In this document: one piece after another, positions 1 through 10,083 of the stretch
Numbering within the stretch: position 1 is the stretch's first letter
How the letters are laid out: every line of letters begins with the position of its first letter
Assembly (NCBI GenBank): GCA_007050995.1
Contig: VJOU01000004.1
Span: 114,049-178,048, forward strand
Source: Glycocaulis profundi
GTDB taxonomy: Bacteria; Pseudomonadota; Alphaproteobacteria; Caulobacterales; Maricaulaceae
Length of the DNA: 64,000 bases
Reading direction: 5' to 3'
Program-made: the position numbers and the translations under genes
Notes under the pieces: generated by a model
Told to the model about the DNA's origin: nothing
Databases searched by the model: none
What the model saw: only the letters and a program-made list of their open reading frames with translations

Positions 1-442
1 CGCTGGGCAGGAGGGCGGAGACCGAGGACACGTTCACGATCCGCCCATAGCCCCGCTCGGCCATGCCCGGCGCGAGCAGGTGGGCCAGCTCGGCGTAGCT
101 GGACACCATGAGCTGGATGAAGCGCGCCTGATCGGCCCATGAGGTGGCGATGAACGCGCCCGGCTGGCCCGCCCCGGCATTGTTGACCAGCGCGTCGGCA
201 TGCCGCCCGGCGGCCTTCAGGGCGTCTGCGATGGCGGCGGGCGCGCCCGGCTCGGCCAGATCGGCCTCGACCACCAGCGCCTCGATCCCGTGGGCTGAGG
301 TCAGTTCACCCGCCAGCGCCTCCAGACGCTCGCGGCGGCGGGCGACCAGCGCCACGTCCCAGCCGCGCGCGGCGAAATCCTTCGCGAACGCCGCCCCGAT
401 CCCCGACGAGGCGCCCGTGACGAGCGCGAGACGTTTGGCCAT
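1..442 (-). CDS. Short-chain dehydrogenase/reductase (SDR), partial: 3' end outside window
   Basis: The first 147 codons of a classical SDR oxidoreductase, an NAD(P)-dependent cytoplasmic enzyme. The N-terminus carries the Rossmann dinucleotide-binding loop T-G-A-S-S-G-I-G at about residues 9-16 and the stabilising N-N-A-G motif near residue 88. The N-V-S-S stretch near residue 137 is where the catalytic serine region begins; the Y-x-x-x-K pair lies beyond the window edge. The ATG is the first in frame after an intergenic stretch. The substrate cannot be told from this fragment. Family assignment is firm, function is not. Confidence 0.9.
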   Translation of the reverse strand, partial: MAKRLALVTGASSGIGAAFAKDFAARGWDVALVARRRERLEALAGELTSAHGIEALVVEADLAEPGAPAAIADALKAAGRHADALVNNAGAGQPGAFIATSWADQARFIQLMVSSYAELAHLLAPGMAERGYGRIVNVSSVSALLPS

Positions 443-509
443 GGACGCATCCCTCCCTGGAAATCCGCCGCGGAAGGTGAAGCGCGCGGCGAAGATTGTC
501 CAGCCGGGG

Positions 510-1838
510 TCAGCGCGCGGGGCACCCCTGCGCCGTCAGCTCTTCCAGCGCCTCGATGATCGTTTCGAGGGATTGGGGAGCGATGGCATGGGGTGACGCG
601 GCGTACTCCGAAGGGAGGCCGGATTCAGCGTCCTGGAACAGATGATTCACGCCCTGAACGATCTCGACGCGGGTTTCCAGCCCTGAGCGTGCCGCCTCGA
701 CGCGCGCAGCCGTCTGGTCGGGGAGAACCTGCAGGTCCCTGCCTGCCAGCAGCGCCGCGACCGGACCTCGATAGCCGGCCATGGCCGGCGCGGGGTCGAG
801 ATCGAGCGCGGCCAGGGCATACGCCTGCCCCCAGACCGCTCCCTGCTGCCGCGCCGCGTCCGGCTCGAGGCCGTGCGCCTCGAGAGCCTCGGCTATGGCC
901 TGAGGAGCGGTTTGCGCGTCGGACGTTTCCATGGCCGAAAAAACCGCCTGCTGCAGTGCGCGGTTTGCCGCGATCTGCTCTCCTGTCGCGCCTGATGCGC
1001 GGTTCAGGGCTTCGGCCTGCTCGAAAAGCGTCTCACGCATGGAGGCCGCGGGCGCGGCGAGCGTCACGATGAAAGCCGGGTCCGCCCCGGCTTCGGCGGC
1101 GAGGAAGGCCACAAGCCCGCCTTCGGAGTGCCCAAGGACACCGACGCAGGCCGGGTCGGTCTCGTCACGCGATCTGAGCGCGGACAGGGCGGCCGCGGCA
1201 TCAGCGGCGAGGTCGCGCGGGCTCTCCGGCGCGACCGCCTCAGAGCCGCCCACTCCGCGATCATCCAGCCGCAGGGAGGCGAATCCCGCCTCGGCCAGCG
1301 CCTGCGCCAGCACGGCGAAGACCGGCTGGCCGGCGACGGTGGCGTCGCGGTCCTGAGAGCCCGATCCGTTGAGCAGGAGCACGGCGGGAAACGGCCCCTG
1401 GCCATCGGGCAGACGCAATGACCCGGCGAGTCGTCCCTGGCTCTGGACCGTCATCTCGATGTCGGCGGGATCGGCCTGTGCGTCGGGAGCGCTGTCGGAG
1501 AATCGTCCCCGTTCCAGCGCGAGAGGCAGCGCCGCACCGCCTTGGGTGAACACACCGTCCAGCCTGCCTGCATCCAGTTCGGCTTCGTAAGACGCCGCGA
1601 GGGCCGGGAAAGCGGCATGAAACCAGACGCCGTCCGCATCCACCTCACTCGCTTCGATCCGCGCTCCGCCCTGATCCACCGAGACCAGAACCGCGGTCTC
1701 CTCGCCGATCTCCATCTCAATGCGCAGTTCGCCCGCCGGGGTCGCGAGCACGCCGCGCCACACTCCGTGCAAATCCTCCGCGGCGGCCGCCGCGCTGAAC
1801 GTCAGAGCCGCGAAGATCGCAGCGATCCGCCCTGTCAT
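510..1838 (-). CDS. Exported alpha/beta hydrolase
   Basis: About 442 residues. A signal peptide (M-T-G-R-I-A-A-I-F followed by an Ala-rich stretch ending A-A-A-E) suggests export to the periplasm. An N-terminal beta-rich domain of about 110 residues precedes an alpha/beta-hydrolase domain with an oxyanion-loop region (G-S-G-S-Q-D-R-D, ~158-165), the nucleophile elbow G-H-S-E-G-G (Ser ~238), a D-D-R-G-V-G-G-S segment and a late catalytic His (G-V-N-H-L, ~399). This arrangement resembles acyl esterases/peptidases of the dienelactone hydrolase and BAAT-like groups. I chose the ATG at 1838 because GGGGGA lies just upstream and the signal peptide starts there; the frame stays open to an earlier start at 1907. 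Substrate unknown. Confidence 0.85.
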   Translation of the reverse strand: MTGRIAAIFAALTFSAAAAAEDLHGVWRGVLATPAGELRIEMEIGEETAVLVSVDQGGARIEASEVDADGVWFHAAFPALAASYEAELDAGRLDGVFTQGGAALPLALERGRFSDSAPDAQADPADIEMTVQSQGRLAGSLRLPDGQGPFPAVLLLNGSGSQDRDATVAGQPVFAVLAQALAEAGFASLRLDDRGVGGSEAVAPESPRDLAADAAAALSALRSRDETDPACVGVLGHSEGGLVAFLAAEAGADPAFIVTLAAPAASMRETLFEQAEALNRASGATGEQIAANRALQQAVFSAMETSDAQTAPQAIAEALEAHGLEPDAARQQGAVWGQAYALAALDLDPAPAMAGYRGPVAALLAGRDLQVLPDQTAARVEAARSGLETRVEIVQGVNHLFQDAESGLPSEYAASPHAIAPQSLETIIEALEELTAQGCPAR

Positions 1839-1928
1839 CCCAAAATCCCCCATCCGCAGAGTCTGCATGCCTTGAGCCTTATGCGTCCCATCGCCTTTGT
1901 CCAGCATGACGCGCGTGGGCCAAGACCG

Positions 1929-3347
1929 TCAGCCTTCCCCTCGCGCTTCCGCCTGGTAGGCCTGCATGGCCGCCTCGAAATCCGCCGCCGCGCCGTCCCA
2001 TGCGGCGGCCACGTCCAGCGGTTCGCCCGCCTGCCAGACCGCCAGCACCCGCCGCGTGGCGCGAATGTCGGACAGGGGGTCGCCGTCGATCACGACGATG
2101 TCGGCCACCGCGCCGGGCTGCAGATGGCCCAGATCGTCCCGCCTGATGATCCTCGCGGCGTTGACGGTCGCCGCCTGCAGCGCGCGATCCGGGCCGAATC
2201 CGGCCAGTGTCAGCGCCTCGAGCTCCATGTGGAGGCCCGCGCCGGGCAGCATGCCGGGGGCGGCCGGAATGTCAGAGCCCGCCCCGATCAGCGCCCCGCC
2301 CTCGATCAGCCGGACCAGCATCGCCTCGGAGAGCCGGCGGTCGGCCAGCGTCCGGGGCCGGATCGCTTCGGCCATCCCGCGGATCGCGCTCCACTGCCCC
2401 TCCATGTGGGGCGCCATCCGCGACGCGCCGTCGAAACCATCCGCGTCCAGCTCGCCGGTCCCGGAGAACTGGTGGCCGTTGGCCAGGGTGGGCACGAAGG
2501 CGGCGCCGCTGGCCAGCAGGTCGTCTGCGATGGCGTCCAGGATGGCGTCGTCCAGCATCTCGTCCAGAGGGTCGCCGCCGCGCCGCTGATAGGCCAGGGC
2601 CAGCCCGCTCATGTGCTCGACCGTGTCCGCCCCGGCCTCGGCGATCTGCACGATGTCGAGACGGGCCATGGTCAAACCTCGGGTCAGCACCGTGCCGATG
2701 TCGGCCATCACCGGCATGCCGTGCTCGGCGGCCCGATCGGCGGCGGCGCGGAAGGCGTCCTCCCCGATGGTCTCGTAGATCTTCACGTGATCGGCGCCCG
2801 CCTCGGCCAGCGCGTCCACCGCGGCCTCGGCCGAGGCCGCGTCGTCCACGAAGATCGGCATGATGGTGTCGATGGGATGCTCGCCCAGCCGCCCGGCGGT
2901 GGCGGACATAGGCGCGATCACGCTGTCGGAGCTGTCCAGCATGGGACCGCTGGCGATCAGGCGCGGCCCGACCGGAGCGCGCCGGATCGCGCCGAGGGAT
3001 TCGAACGTGTTGTTGGCGTCGCGCACCGTGGTCACGCCCGACGCCGGGAAGGCCGCGGCGTAATGGGCGCGGGCGTGGACGTGCAGGTCGATGAGGCCGG
3101 GCAGGATAGTCGCCTCGCCGAAATCATGGATCTCGGCGCGGTCATCCCAGGCGCAGTCGGGCCGGGCGCCCGAGCAGACGACCCGCTCGCCGGAGATCAC
3201 GACCACGCCCTGTTTGATCATCGCGCCGGACCGCGCGTCGAACAGCCGCCCCAGCAGCACCTGATCGCCGGAAGCCTGCTGGCCTCCGCATGCCGCCATC
3301 ATCAGCGCCGACAGCCCCGCCGCCAGTCCGTGTTTCAGTCCACGCAT
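1929..3347 (-). CDS. Amidohydrolase-family lipoprotein
   Basis: About 472 residues. The N-terminus is a lipoprotein signal ending in A-A-C (Cys ~20), so the mature protein is probably lipid-anchored outside the cytoplasmic membrane. The metal-dependent amidohydrolase fold follows: the strand-1 H-V-H metal pair (~89-91) in G-L-I-D-L-H-V-H, the strand-8 G-S-D-I-P-A-A-P metal-Asp region, and a C-terminal A-D-I-V-V-I-D-G-D-P segment typical of imidazolonepropionase/prolidase-like members. The start at 3347 has GGGAGGGA upstream. Probably hydrolyses an exogenous amide or dipeptide; the substrate is not predictable from sequence alone. Confidence 0.88.
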   Translation of the reverse strand: MRGLKHGLAAGLSALMMAACGGQQASGDQVLLGRLFDARSGAMIKQGVVVISGERVVCSGARPDCAWDDRAEIHDFGEATILPGLIDLHVHARAHYAAAFPASGVTTVRDANNTFESLGAIRRAPVGPRLIASGPMLDSSDSVIAPMSATAGRLGEHPIDTIMPIFVDDAASAEAAVDALAEAGADHVKIYETIGEDAFRAAADRAAEHGMPVMADIGTVLTRGLTMARLDIVQIAEAGADTVEHMSGLALAYQRRGGDPLDEMLDDAILDAIADDLLASGAAFVPTLANGHQFSGTGELDADGFDGASRMAPHMEGQWSAIRGMAEAIRPRTLADRRLSEAMLVRLIEGGALIGAGSDIPAAPGMLPGAGLHMELEALTLAGFGPDRALQAATVNAARIIRRDDLGHLQPGAVADIVVIDGDPLSDIRATRRVLAVWQAGEPLDVAAAWDGAAADFEAAMQAYQAEARGEG

Positions 3348-3438
3348 CGCGTCCCTCCCGGTTTCAATCGGACCGGGCTTTAGGGCGCAAGTGACGGAAA
3401 ATAAAATTAAACTGCCGTGAGTCAGGCTTACCGATCCG

Positions 3439-3936
3439 TCATCCCGACCGCTCGGCCAGCCGCTCGGCGGCGACCCCGGCAAGGAATTTCAGGGTTTCGG
3501 TCTCGCGCTCGGAGAAGCGGAAGCGAGGCTCGAAATCGAGGATGCACAGCGTGCCCATGGCGTGGCCCTGCACCATCACAGGCGCGCCCGCGTAAAAGCG
3601 CACGTATGGCTCACTCTGCACCAGCGGATTGGAGGAGACCCGCCGGTCGATGCCCGCGTTCAGCAGCACCAGAGGTTCGGGGTGGAGGATGGCGTGCGCG
3701 CAGAAAGACACGTCGCGCCGCTCCTCGCGGGTCTCCACCCCGTGACGGGCGAAGAACCAGAGCCGGTCGGCGTCCACCAGCGACACGAAGGCCATGGGCG
3801 CGCCGAAGACATGCGCGGCGGTGTCCACGATTTCCTGAAAGCGCGGCCCGCCTTCGGTGTCCAGCGCGCCCAGACCGCGCAGCACGGCGAGCCGTTCGCG
3901 CTCGGTCTCCGGCGTAGGCGCAGGCGTGAAGTTCAT
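3439..3936 (-). CDS. Free-standing GAF-domain protein (copy 1 of 3)
   Basis: 165 residues, almost entirely one GAF domain. Typical landmarks are L-D-T near residue 27, the F-V-S-L-V-D segment, the S-F-C-A-H-A-I-L box, R-F-Y-A-G-A-P and G-T-L-C-I-L-D. In most bacteria this GAF subtype is joined to a GGDEF, EAL or histidine-kinase output domain; none is present here. It is the first of three adjacent paralogues on the same strand (next at 4059 and 4652). Ligand unknown; it could be a soluble small-molecule or redox sensor acting on a partner protein. Confidence 0.85.
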   Translation of the reverse strand: MNFTPAPTPETERERLAVLRGLGALDTEGGPRFQEIVDTAAHVFGAPMAFVSLVDADRLWFFARHGVETREERRDVSFCAHAILHPEPLVLLNAGIDRRVSSNPLVQSEPYVRFYAGAPVMVQGHAMGTLCILDFEPRFRFSERETETLKFLAGVAAERLAERSG

Positions 3937-4058
3937 CGCCCCCTCCCCTCGTCCGCCGCGCGGGGGCCGCCTCGTTTGAAGGGCGCGCGCTCACCGTCGC
4001 AGTGGATGGGACAAACCTCTCACGACCTCAGGGCGCGCTTCAAGCGAAACCGGTCAGG

Positions 4059-4568
4059 TCAGGCCGCCAGCGCCAATGCCCGCTCGGCCAGCCTGTCGGC
4101 GGCGACACCGGCGAAGAAGGTCAGCACGGCGGCGTGGGCGTCTGTGAAACGGAAGCGGGGCTCGGTGTCCTGCACGCACATGGCGCCCACCGCCTGCCCG
4201 CGCACGATGATCGCGGCCCCGGCGTAGAACCGCACGAAGGGCGCGCCGACGACCAAGGGATTTTGCCTGAAGCGCGGGTCGGTCGACGCGTTGAGCACCA
4301 CGAAGGGCTCCCGCTGGAGGATGGAGTGAGAGCAGAAGGATTCCTCGCGGCCCGTCTCGCACGCGCTCAGGCCCGTCCGGGCTTTGAACCACTGCCGGTC
4401 CTGGTCCACCAGCGAGATCACCGCGGTGGGCGTGTCGAAGGCGAAGGCCGCCGCGCGCACGATCTCGTCGAAGCGGGGCTCGGCGACGGTGTCCAGCACT
4501 TCGAGCTCTTGAAGCGTCCTCAGACGCTGGGGCTCTGCGGACGGAAGCGCGGCGCGCTGGTAGGGCAT
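4059..4568 (-). CDS. Free-standing GAF-domain protein (copy 2 of 3)
   Basis: 169 residues, a single GAF domain with the same landmarks as its neighbours: L-E-V-L-D-T, I-S-L-V-D-Q-D-R-Q-W-F-K-A-R, S-F-C-S-H-S-I-L, R-F-Y-A-G-A-A and F-F-A-G-V-A-A-D-R-L near the C-terminus. The start at 4568 was chosen because AGGAG precedes it by about nine bases and the family begins shortly before the L-D-T helix; the frame stays open further upstream, where it would overlap the third GAF gene. No output domain and no membrane segment, so probably cytosolic. Confidence 0.83.
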   Translation of the reverse strand: MPYQRAALPSAEPQRLRTLQELEVLDTVAEPRFDEIVRAAAFAFDTPTAVISLVDQDRQWFKARTGLSACETGREESFCSHSILQREPFVVLNASTDPRFRQNPLVVGAPFVRFYAGAAIIVRGQAVGAMCVQDTEPRFRFTDAHAAVLTFFAGVAADRLAERALALAA

Positions 4569-4651
4569 GGCTGTGCTCCTGATACCGGTGACATCCTCGT
4601 CCAGACTAGGAAGCGGGCTATGAAAGACCGGTAAACCCCAGGATACCGTGA

Positions 4652-5152
4652 TCAGCCTTGCGCGCGGGCGACCAGCCGCTCGACGGCGAGCCCGGCGAAG
4701 AACTTCAACGCCCGGACCTGCTCGTCGGTGAAACGGAAACGCGGCGCGGTGTCGAAGACGCAGAACATGCCGATGACAGCGCCGCCGGGCAGGACCAGCG
4801 GGGCGCCGGCGTAGAACCGCGCATAGGGCGGGCCGGCCACCAGCGGGCTCTCGGCGAAGCGCGGATCGAGAGCGGCGTTGAGCACCACGAGGGGCTCTTT
4901 CTGCCTTATGCCGTGGGTGGAGAAGGAGATGTCGCGGCTGGTCTCGGCCTGTTCGAAGCCCATGCGGGCCTTGAACCACTGGCGTTCGCCGTCGATCAGG
5001 GTGATGTCCGCCCCGATGGTCTGGAAGCAGAGCGCCGCGGTCTCGACGATGTCGTCGAAGGCGCGCTCCCCGCCCGTGTCCAGAACCTTGAGCCCGTCAA
5101 GGGCGCGTCGCCGCCGGACTTCGTCCTGGCTCAGTCTTTTCGCTTCGGCCAT
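4652..5152 (-). CDS. Free-standing GAF-domain protein (copy 3 of 3)
   Basis: 166 residues, a single GAF domain: L-K-V-L-D-T, I-D-G-E-R-Q-W-F-K-A-R-M-G, S-F-S-T-H-G-I-R, R-F-Y-A-G-A-P and F-C-V-F-D-T. It differs from copies 1 and 2 by S-F-S instead of S-F-C, so a Cys at that point is not needed in all three. The N-terminal 20 residues form a charged helix. It is separated from copy 2 by about 80 bases; the three genes may be cotranscribed or each have a promoter. Function inferred only as a sensory or regulatory domain. Confidence 0.83.
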   Translation of the reverse strand: MAEAKRLSQDEVRRRRALDGLKVLDTGGERAFDDIVETAALCFQTIGADITLIDGERQWFKARMGFEQAETSRDISFSTHGIRQKEPLVVLNAALDPRFAESPLVAGPPYARFYAGAPLVLPGGAVIGMFCVFDTAPRFRFTDEQVRALKFFAGLAVERLVARAQG

Positions 5153-5243
5153 TGCCGCTTCTCCGTTCCCCGATGGACAAGCGGGGCGCAGCAGACCCCG
5201 AACCGGTGAAGGTTTCGTGAAGCTCCGCCAAAATTGCGGGCGG

Positions 5244-6557
5244 TCAGGCTTTCGCGCTGTCGGGACGGGCCAGATCGGGATCGACCATGACCGGCGCGTA
5301 GACGTGCCAGGGGAAGGCCTCCACCAGCCGCCGGGAGAACTCCACCCCGCGCACCGAATTGCCCTTGGGGCCCAGCCGGGGCGAATACACCGCGAAGCCC
5401 GCCACGCCGGGCACCACGATCATCAGCGCCCCCGACACGCCGGACTTGGCGGGCAGGCCCACCTGGAAGGCGAACTCGCCGGAGAAATCGTACATCCCGC
5501 AGGTCAGCATCAGCGACAGGACGTGCCTGACCGTCTGGCGGCTGAAGACGTGCCGCTCGGTCAGCGGGCATACGCCGCCATTGGCCAGCGTGGCGGCCAT
5601 GGCCGACAGCCGGTCCACGTCGCTCTCGATGGAGCAGCAGCGGATATACAGATCCAGCGCCTCGTGGAGGTCCGAACCCTCGGGAAAGCAGCCGTGCTCG
5701 CGCATGAAATAGGACAGGGCGTAATTGCGGTCCGAGCCCGAGGCCTCGCTTTCGTAGATATCGCGCGCGAAGCCCGCCTCCGCTCCGCCCGCCCCCGCCC
5801 GCCAGATGCGGCTGACGAAATCGTGGCGGGCCTCCACCTGCCAGGTGGGGTGGATCATCGAACAGGTGATGATCGCGCCCGCGTTCAGCATCGGATTGTG
5901 GGGCCGCTTGCGCTCGTCCAGGGTGATCTCGTTATAGCCCTGCCCGGACGGCTCGCGGCCCACATGACGGTGATAGAGCTCGGTCCCGACCAGCTCCAGC
6001 GCGACGCCGTAATTGACCGCCTTCATCACCGACTGGAGGGAGAAGTCGGTCTTCTCGTCGCCGTCGCGCAGGCCGATCCGGAATCTCTGCCCGTCGATGG
6101 AGCACACGCCCATGGCGAAGGCGTCCGGGTCGCGCTTGGCCAGCGCGGGGATGGCCGAGCGCATCTCGCCCCAGTCCGCCCCGGCCGCATAATCGAACAG
6201 GCCCGCCACCCTGGTCTTGAAGACGGGGAAGTTGGCGATGGCCAGATCGCCGTCCGCCAGCCGACCGATCAGGCCCGCCTCCGCCTCGCTCATGGTGGCG
6301 CAGAAGGCGTCCTCCCCCACCACGCCGCCCCCGGCGCCCTCGACCGCCGCCCTCAGGCAGCCCAGCCGGGGATCGTCCAGCGTCAGTCCGGCCCGCTCGA
6401 TCAGATCGCGCAGTTTCGCCGCATCCCCGCCCAGCCGGGCGAACAGGGCTTTGGCGGCCTCGCGCGCCCTGTCCTGATCGGGCGGGTTCGCATGCTCGAA
6501 CTGGGCGGGGCGCGTGGCGAACGCGCCCGAGGCGGGCGTGCGGATGTGTCGGGTCAA
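5244..6557 (-). CDS. glsA: Glutaminase with N-terminal EF-hand-like extension (mitochondrial GLS-like)
   Basis: Hydrolyses L-glutamine to glutamate and ammonia. The catalytic domain has S-L-Q-S-V-M-K (Ser ~176, Lys ~179), [28 protein letters not shown] and a C-terminal P-A-K-S-G-V-S-G-A. The protein is about 437 residues, well above the ~310 of ordinary bacterial glutaminases; the extra ~115 N-terminal residues include L-F-A-R-L-G and D-D-P-R-L-G-C-L, matching the helical EF-hand-like region of animal GLS. No ATG precedes the domain within the glsA-argG gap. I propose a TTG start at 6557 preceded by GGAGAGAG. Alternative starts closer to argG would overlap the likely argG promoter. Confidence 0.88.
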   Translation of the reverse strand: MTRHIRTPASGAFATRPAQFEHANPPDQDRAREAAKALFARLGGDAAKLRDLIERAGLTLDDPRLGCLRAAVEGAGGGVVGEDAFCATMSEAEAGLIGRLADGDLAIANFPVFKTRVAGLFDYAAGADWGEMRSAIPALAKRDPDAFAMGVCSIDGQRFRIGLRDGDEKTDFSLQSVMKAVNYGVALELVGTELYHRHVGREPSGQGYNEITLDERKRPHNPMLNAGAIITCSMIHPTWQVEARHDFVSRIWRAGAGGAEAGFARDIYESEASGSDRNYALSYFMREHGCFPEGSDLHEALDLYIRCCSIESDVDRLSAMAATLANGGVCPLTERHVFSRQTVRHVLSLMLTCGMYDFSGEFAFQVGLPAKSGVSGALMIVVPGVAGFAVYSPRLGPKGNSVRGVEFSRRLVEAFPWHVYAPVMVDPDLARPDSAKA

Positions 6558-6621
6558 ATCTCTCTCCGGGGCCGGCGCGTCGGTCCATGGGGGCACAAGA
6601 GACAACGCTTTTCCAGTCCGG

Positions 6622-6647
6622 ACGGCTCTGACAAAGCCAAGAGCCGT
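6622..6647. promoter_or_regulatory. Inverted repeat in the glsA-argG divergent promoter region
   Basis: Perfect 8-bp arms ACGGCTCT / AGAGCCGT separated by 10 bases, located between the start of glsA (6557) and argG (6718). It could be an operator or an RNA hairpin in the argG leader. It does not look like a rho-independent terminator, as no T-run follows on either strand. Function is inference. Confidence 0.35.
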
Positions 6648-6717
6648 TGTGCGGCGCGGCGCGATCTGCTTTACGGCACGCACGCATTCGTCCGGCCATT
6701 TGAACGGGAGCCCGCCC

Positions 6718-7944
<1,227 letters not shown>

Positions 7945-7954
7945 GCGGCGGCCG

Positions 7955-9289
7955 TCAGCCGGGCAGGCTGAGCACCGCCGTCAGCCCGCCCAGGGCGCTG
8001 TCCTCCAGCCGCACGTCGCCGCCATGGGCGCGGGCGGCGTCGCGCGCGATGGCCAGGCCCAGCCCCACGCCGGTGCGGTTGGCGTTGCGGGCGGGGTCGA
8101 GGCGGGAGAAGGGCTTGAACGCCTCCTCGCGCAGCTCGGGCGGGATGCCCGGCCCGTCATCGTCCACCCGTATCTCGATGCGCCGGCCCGTGCGCCGCGC
8201 GGTCAGAGCCGCGCCGCCCCCATAGGCCAGCGCGTTCTGAACCAGATTGGAGACCGCCCGGCTCAGCGCCCCGCGGCGGCCCTGGGCGATCAGGTCCTCT
8301 TCGAGATCGAGCGTTATTTCTGCGCCCCCGCGCCCGGCCTTCTGCGCGATCTCCCGGCACAGGGCGGTCAGGTCGACCGGCCCGGTCTCCTCGCCCGTCT
8401 GTCCCCGGGCGAAGGCGAGGTATTCGTTCAGCGCCTCCTCCATCTCCTTCAGATCAGCCTCCGCCGCCCGGCGCTCGGGGCTGTCGGGCATGAGGGCGAG
8501 CTGGAGGCGCAGGCGGGTCAGGGGCGTCCTGAGATCGTGGCTGACCCCGGCGAGCAGCGCCGTGCGCTGCTCGATGTGCCGGGTCAGGCGCTCGCGCATG
8601 TCGATGAAGGCCCGCGCCGCCTGGCGCACCTCCCGCGCGCCCGCGGGTTTGAACGGCTCGGCGTCCTGGCCCCGGCCGAAGGCGTCCGCCGCCTCGGCCA
8701 GCCTGCGGATCGGCTTGACCTGATTGCGTATGAAGATCACCGACACCGCGGTCAGCAGGGTCGAGGCGCCGAGAATCCACAGGATGAAGATGTGCCCGGT
8801 CGTGGCGAAGACCCGTTCCCGGACGGCGATGAAGCGCAGCACCCCGCCATCGACCGCCACGCGGATGTCCACGTATTCGGGATAGCGGGTGGTGTCGAAC
8901 CAGAAGGGCGCGTCCAGCCGGTTGGTCAGGGCGTTGCGCAGGGTCCGGTCCAGCGTGCGGAAAAAGGCCGTCCGCCGCGAGACCGGCAGGTCCTCGCCGG
9001 GCCGGAAATCCACCGACAGCCCCATCGTGTCGAAGGCCATCGCCGAGACGGCGGGGAACTCAGCCGCCCCGTAGCGCTGATGCAGCTCGGCGACCATGGC
9101 CACGTCCCCGGCCACGCTGTCGGACAGGCGCGAGGTGACCGTCTCCCAGTGCTCCTCGAAGAAGGCCCAGGTCACCGCCACCTGCATCATCGCCACGGGC
9201 AGGATGAAGATCAGCAGCGACCGCCCGAACAGGGAGGTGGGCAGGAAGCGCTTGATGCCCAGACGTATGCGGAGCCGCCGCCAGCGCAT
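7955..9289 (-). CDS. Sensor histidine kinase, EnvZ-like
   Basis: 444 residues. Two membrane segments (about 20-42 and 163-188) flank a periplasmic sensor loop of about 120 residues. A HAMP linker follows, then the HisKA box G-V-S-H-D-L-R-T-P-L-T-R with phospho-acceptor His ~251, and an HATPase_c domain with N-L-V-Q-N-A-L-A-Y, D-D-D-G-P-G-I-P and G-V-G-L-G-L-A-I-A. The S-H-D-L-R-T-P-L-T-R form and overall plan are those of EnvZ. Its ATG lies two bases after the stop of the upstream regulator gene, so the two are translationally coupled. It should phosphorylate that regulator; the signal is unknown. Confidence 0.95.
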   Translation of the reverse strand: MRWRRLRIRLGIKRFLPTSLFGRSLLIFILPVAMMQVAVTWAFFEEHWETVTSRLSDSVAGDVAMVAELHQRYGAAEFPAVSAMAFDTMGLSVDFRPGEDLPVSRRTAFFRTLDRTLRNALTNRLDAPFWFDTTRYPEYVDIRVAVDGGVLRFIAVRERVFATTGHIFILWILGASTLLTAVSVIFIRNQVKPIRRLAEAADAFGRGQDAEPFKPAGAREVRQAARAFIDMRERLTRHIEQRTALLAGVSHDLRTPLTRLRLQLALMPDSPERRAAEADLKEMEEALNEYLAFARGQTGEETGPVDLTALCREIAQKAGRGGAEITLDLEEDLIAQGRRGALSRAVSNLVQNALAYGGGAALTARRTGRRIEIRVDDDGPGIPPELREEAFKPFSRLDPARNANRTGVGLGLAIARDAARAHGGDVRLEDSALGGLTAVLSLPG

Positions 9290-9290
9290 C

Positions 9291-10010
9291 TCAGGGACGG
9301 GCCCGCTGGCTGCCGAACACCGGCTCGGCGACGAGGCGGTAGCCTTCCCCGCGCACGGTCTGCAGCCAGACCGGGTCGCGCGGATCGGTCTCGATCTTGC
9401 GCCGCAGGCGGGTGACCTGCACATCCACCGCCCGCTCGCCGGCGCTGCCCGCGCCGTTCTCGGCCAGCGCCGCGCGCGAGACCGGCTCGCCCGCGCTCAT
9501 CGCCAGCGCCGAGAGCAGCGCCGCTTCGCCGCCCGTCAGGCGCACCCGCCGGTCGCCCTCGGTCAGGGACTGGGCGTCCAGCTCGAAGGTCCAGTCGCCG
9601 AAGCGCACCGCGGCGGGCGCCTCCCGGCGCGGCAGAACCCGGCGCAGGATGGCCTGCACCCGCAGGATCAGCTCTTCGGGCTCGAAGGGCTTGGCCAGAT
9701 AGTCGTCCGCGCCCAGAGACAGCCCCCTGATGCGGTCCTCGGGCTCGCCGCGCGCGGTCAGCAGCAGGATGGGGCAGTCCTTCGTGCGCCGGACCGCCTC
9801 GGTCAGCTCGAACCCGTCCATGCCGGGCATCATCACGTCCAGGATCAGCAGATCGAAGGCCAGCGCGTCCAGCATGGACAGGGCCTTGCCCGCCTCGGGC
9901 GCGGACGAGACGCGATAGCCCCGCCCCCGCAGGAACCGGGTCAGCAGGTCGCGGATGCGGTCGTCGTCGTCGACGACAAGGATGTGCGGCGCGCGCCCGT
10001 CTTCGCTCAT
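9291..10010 (-). CDS. OmpR-family response regulator
   Basis: 239 residues. The receiver domain begins I-L-V-V-D-D-D-D-R-I-R and carries the phosphorylation site in L-L-I-L-D-V-M-M-P (Asp ~58), followed by the switch T and the conserved Lys in Y-L-A-K-P-F. The C-terminal winged-helix DNA-binding domain ends with T-R-L-R-R-K-I-E and the V-R-G-E-G-Y-R signature. The start at 10010 places the acidic pocket at its normal distance. Partner kinase is the next gene. In this group of bacteria EnvZ/OmpR-like pairs act on envelope or osmotic genes, but targets here cannot be read from the sequence. Confidence 0.95.
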   Translation of the reverse strand: MSEDGRAPHILVVDDDDRIRDLLTRFLRGRGYRVSSAPEAGKALSMLDALAFDLLILDVMMPGMDGFELTEAVRRTKDCPILLLTARGEPEDRIRGLSLGADDYLAKPFEPEELILRVQAILRRVLPRREAPAAVRFGDWTFELDAQSLTEGDRRVRLTGGEAALLSALAMSAGEPVSRAALAENGAGSAGERAVDVQVTRLRRKIETDPRDPVWLQTVRGEGYRLVAEPVFGSQRARP

Positions 10011-10083
10011 GGCCCCGTCCGTTCGGTTCGGGGCGCAGGATGGACCGGATCGGGCGGGCTTTCCAGCCGCCGCGCCCGCGGGC

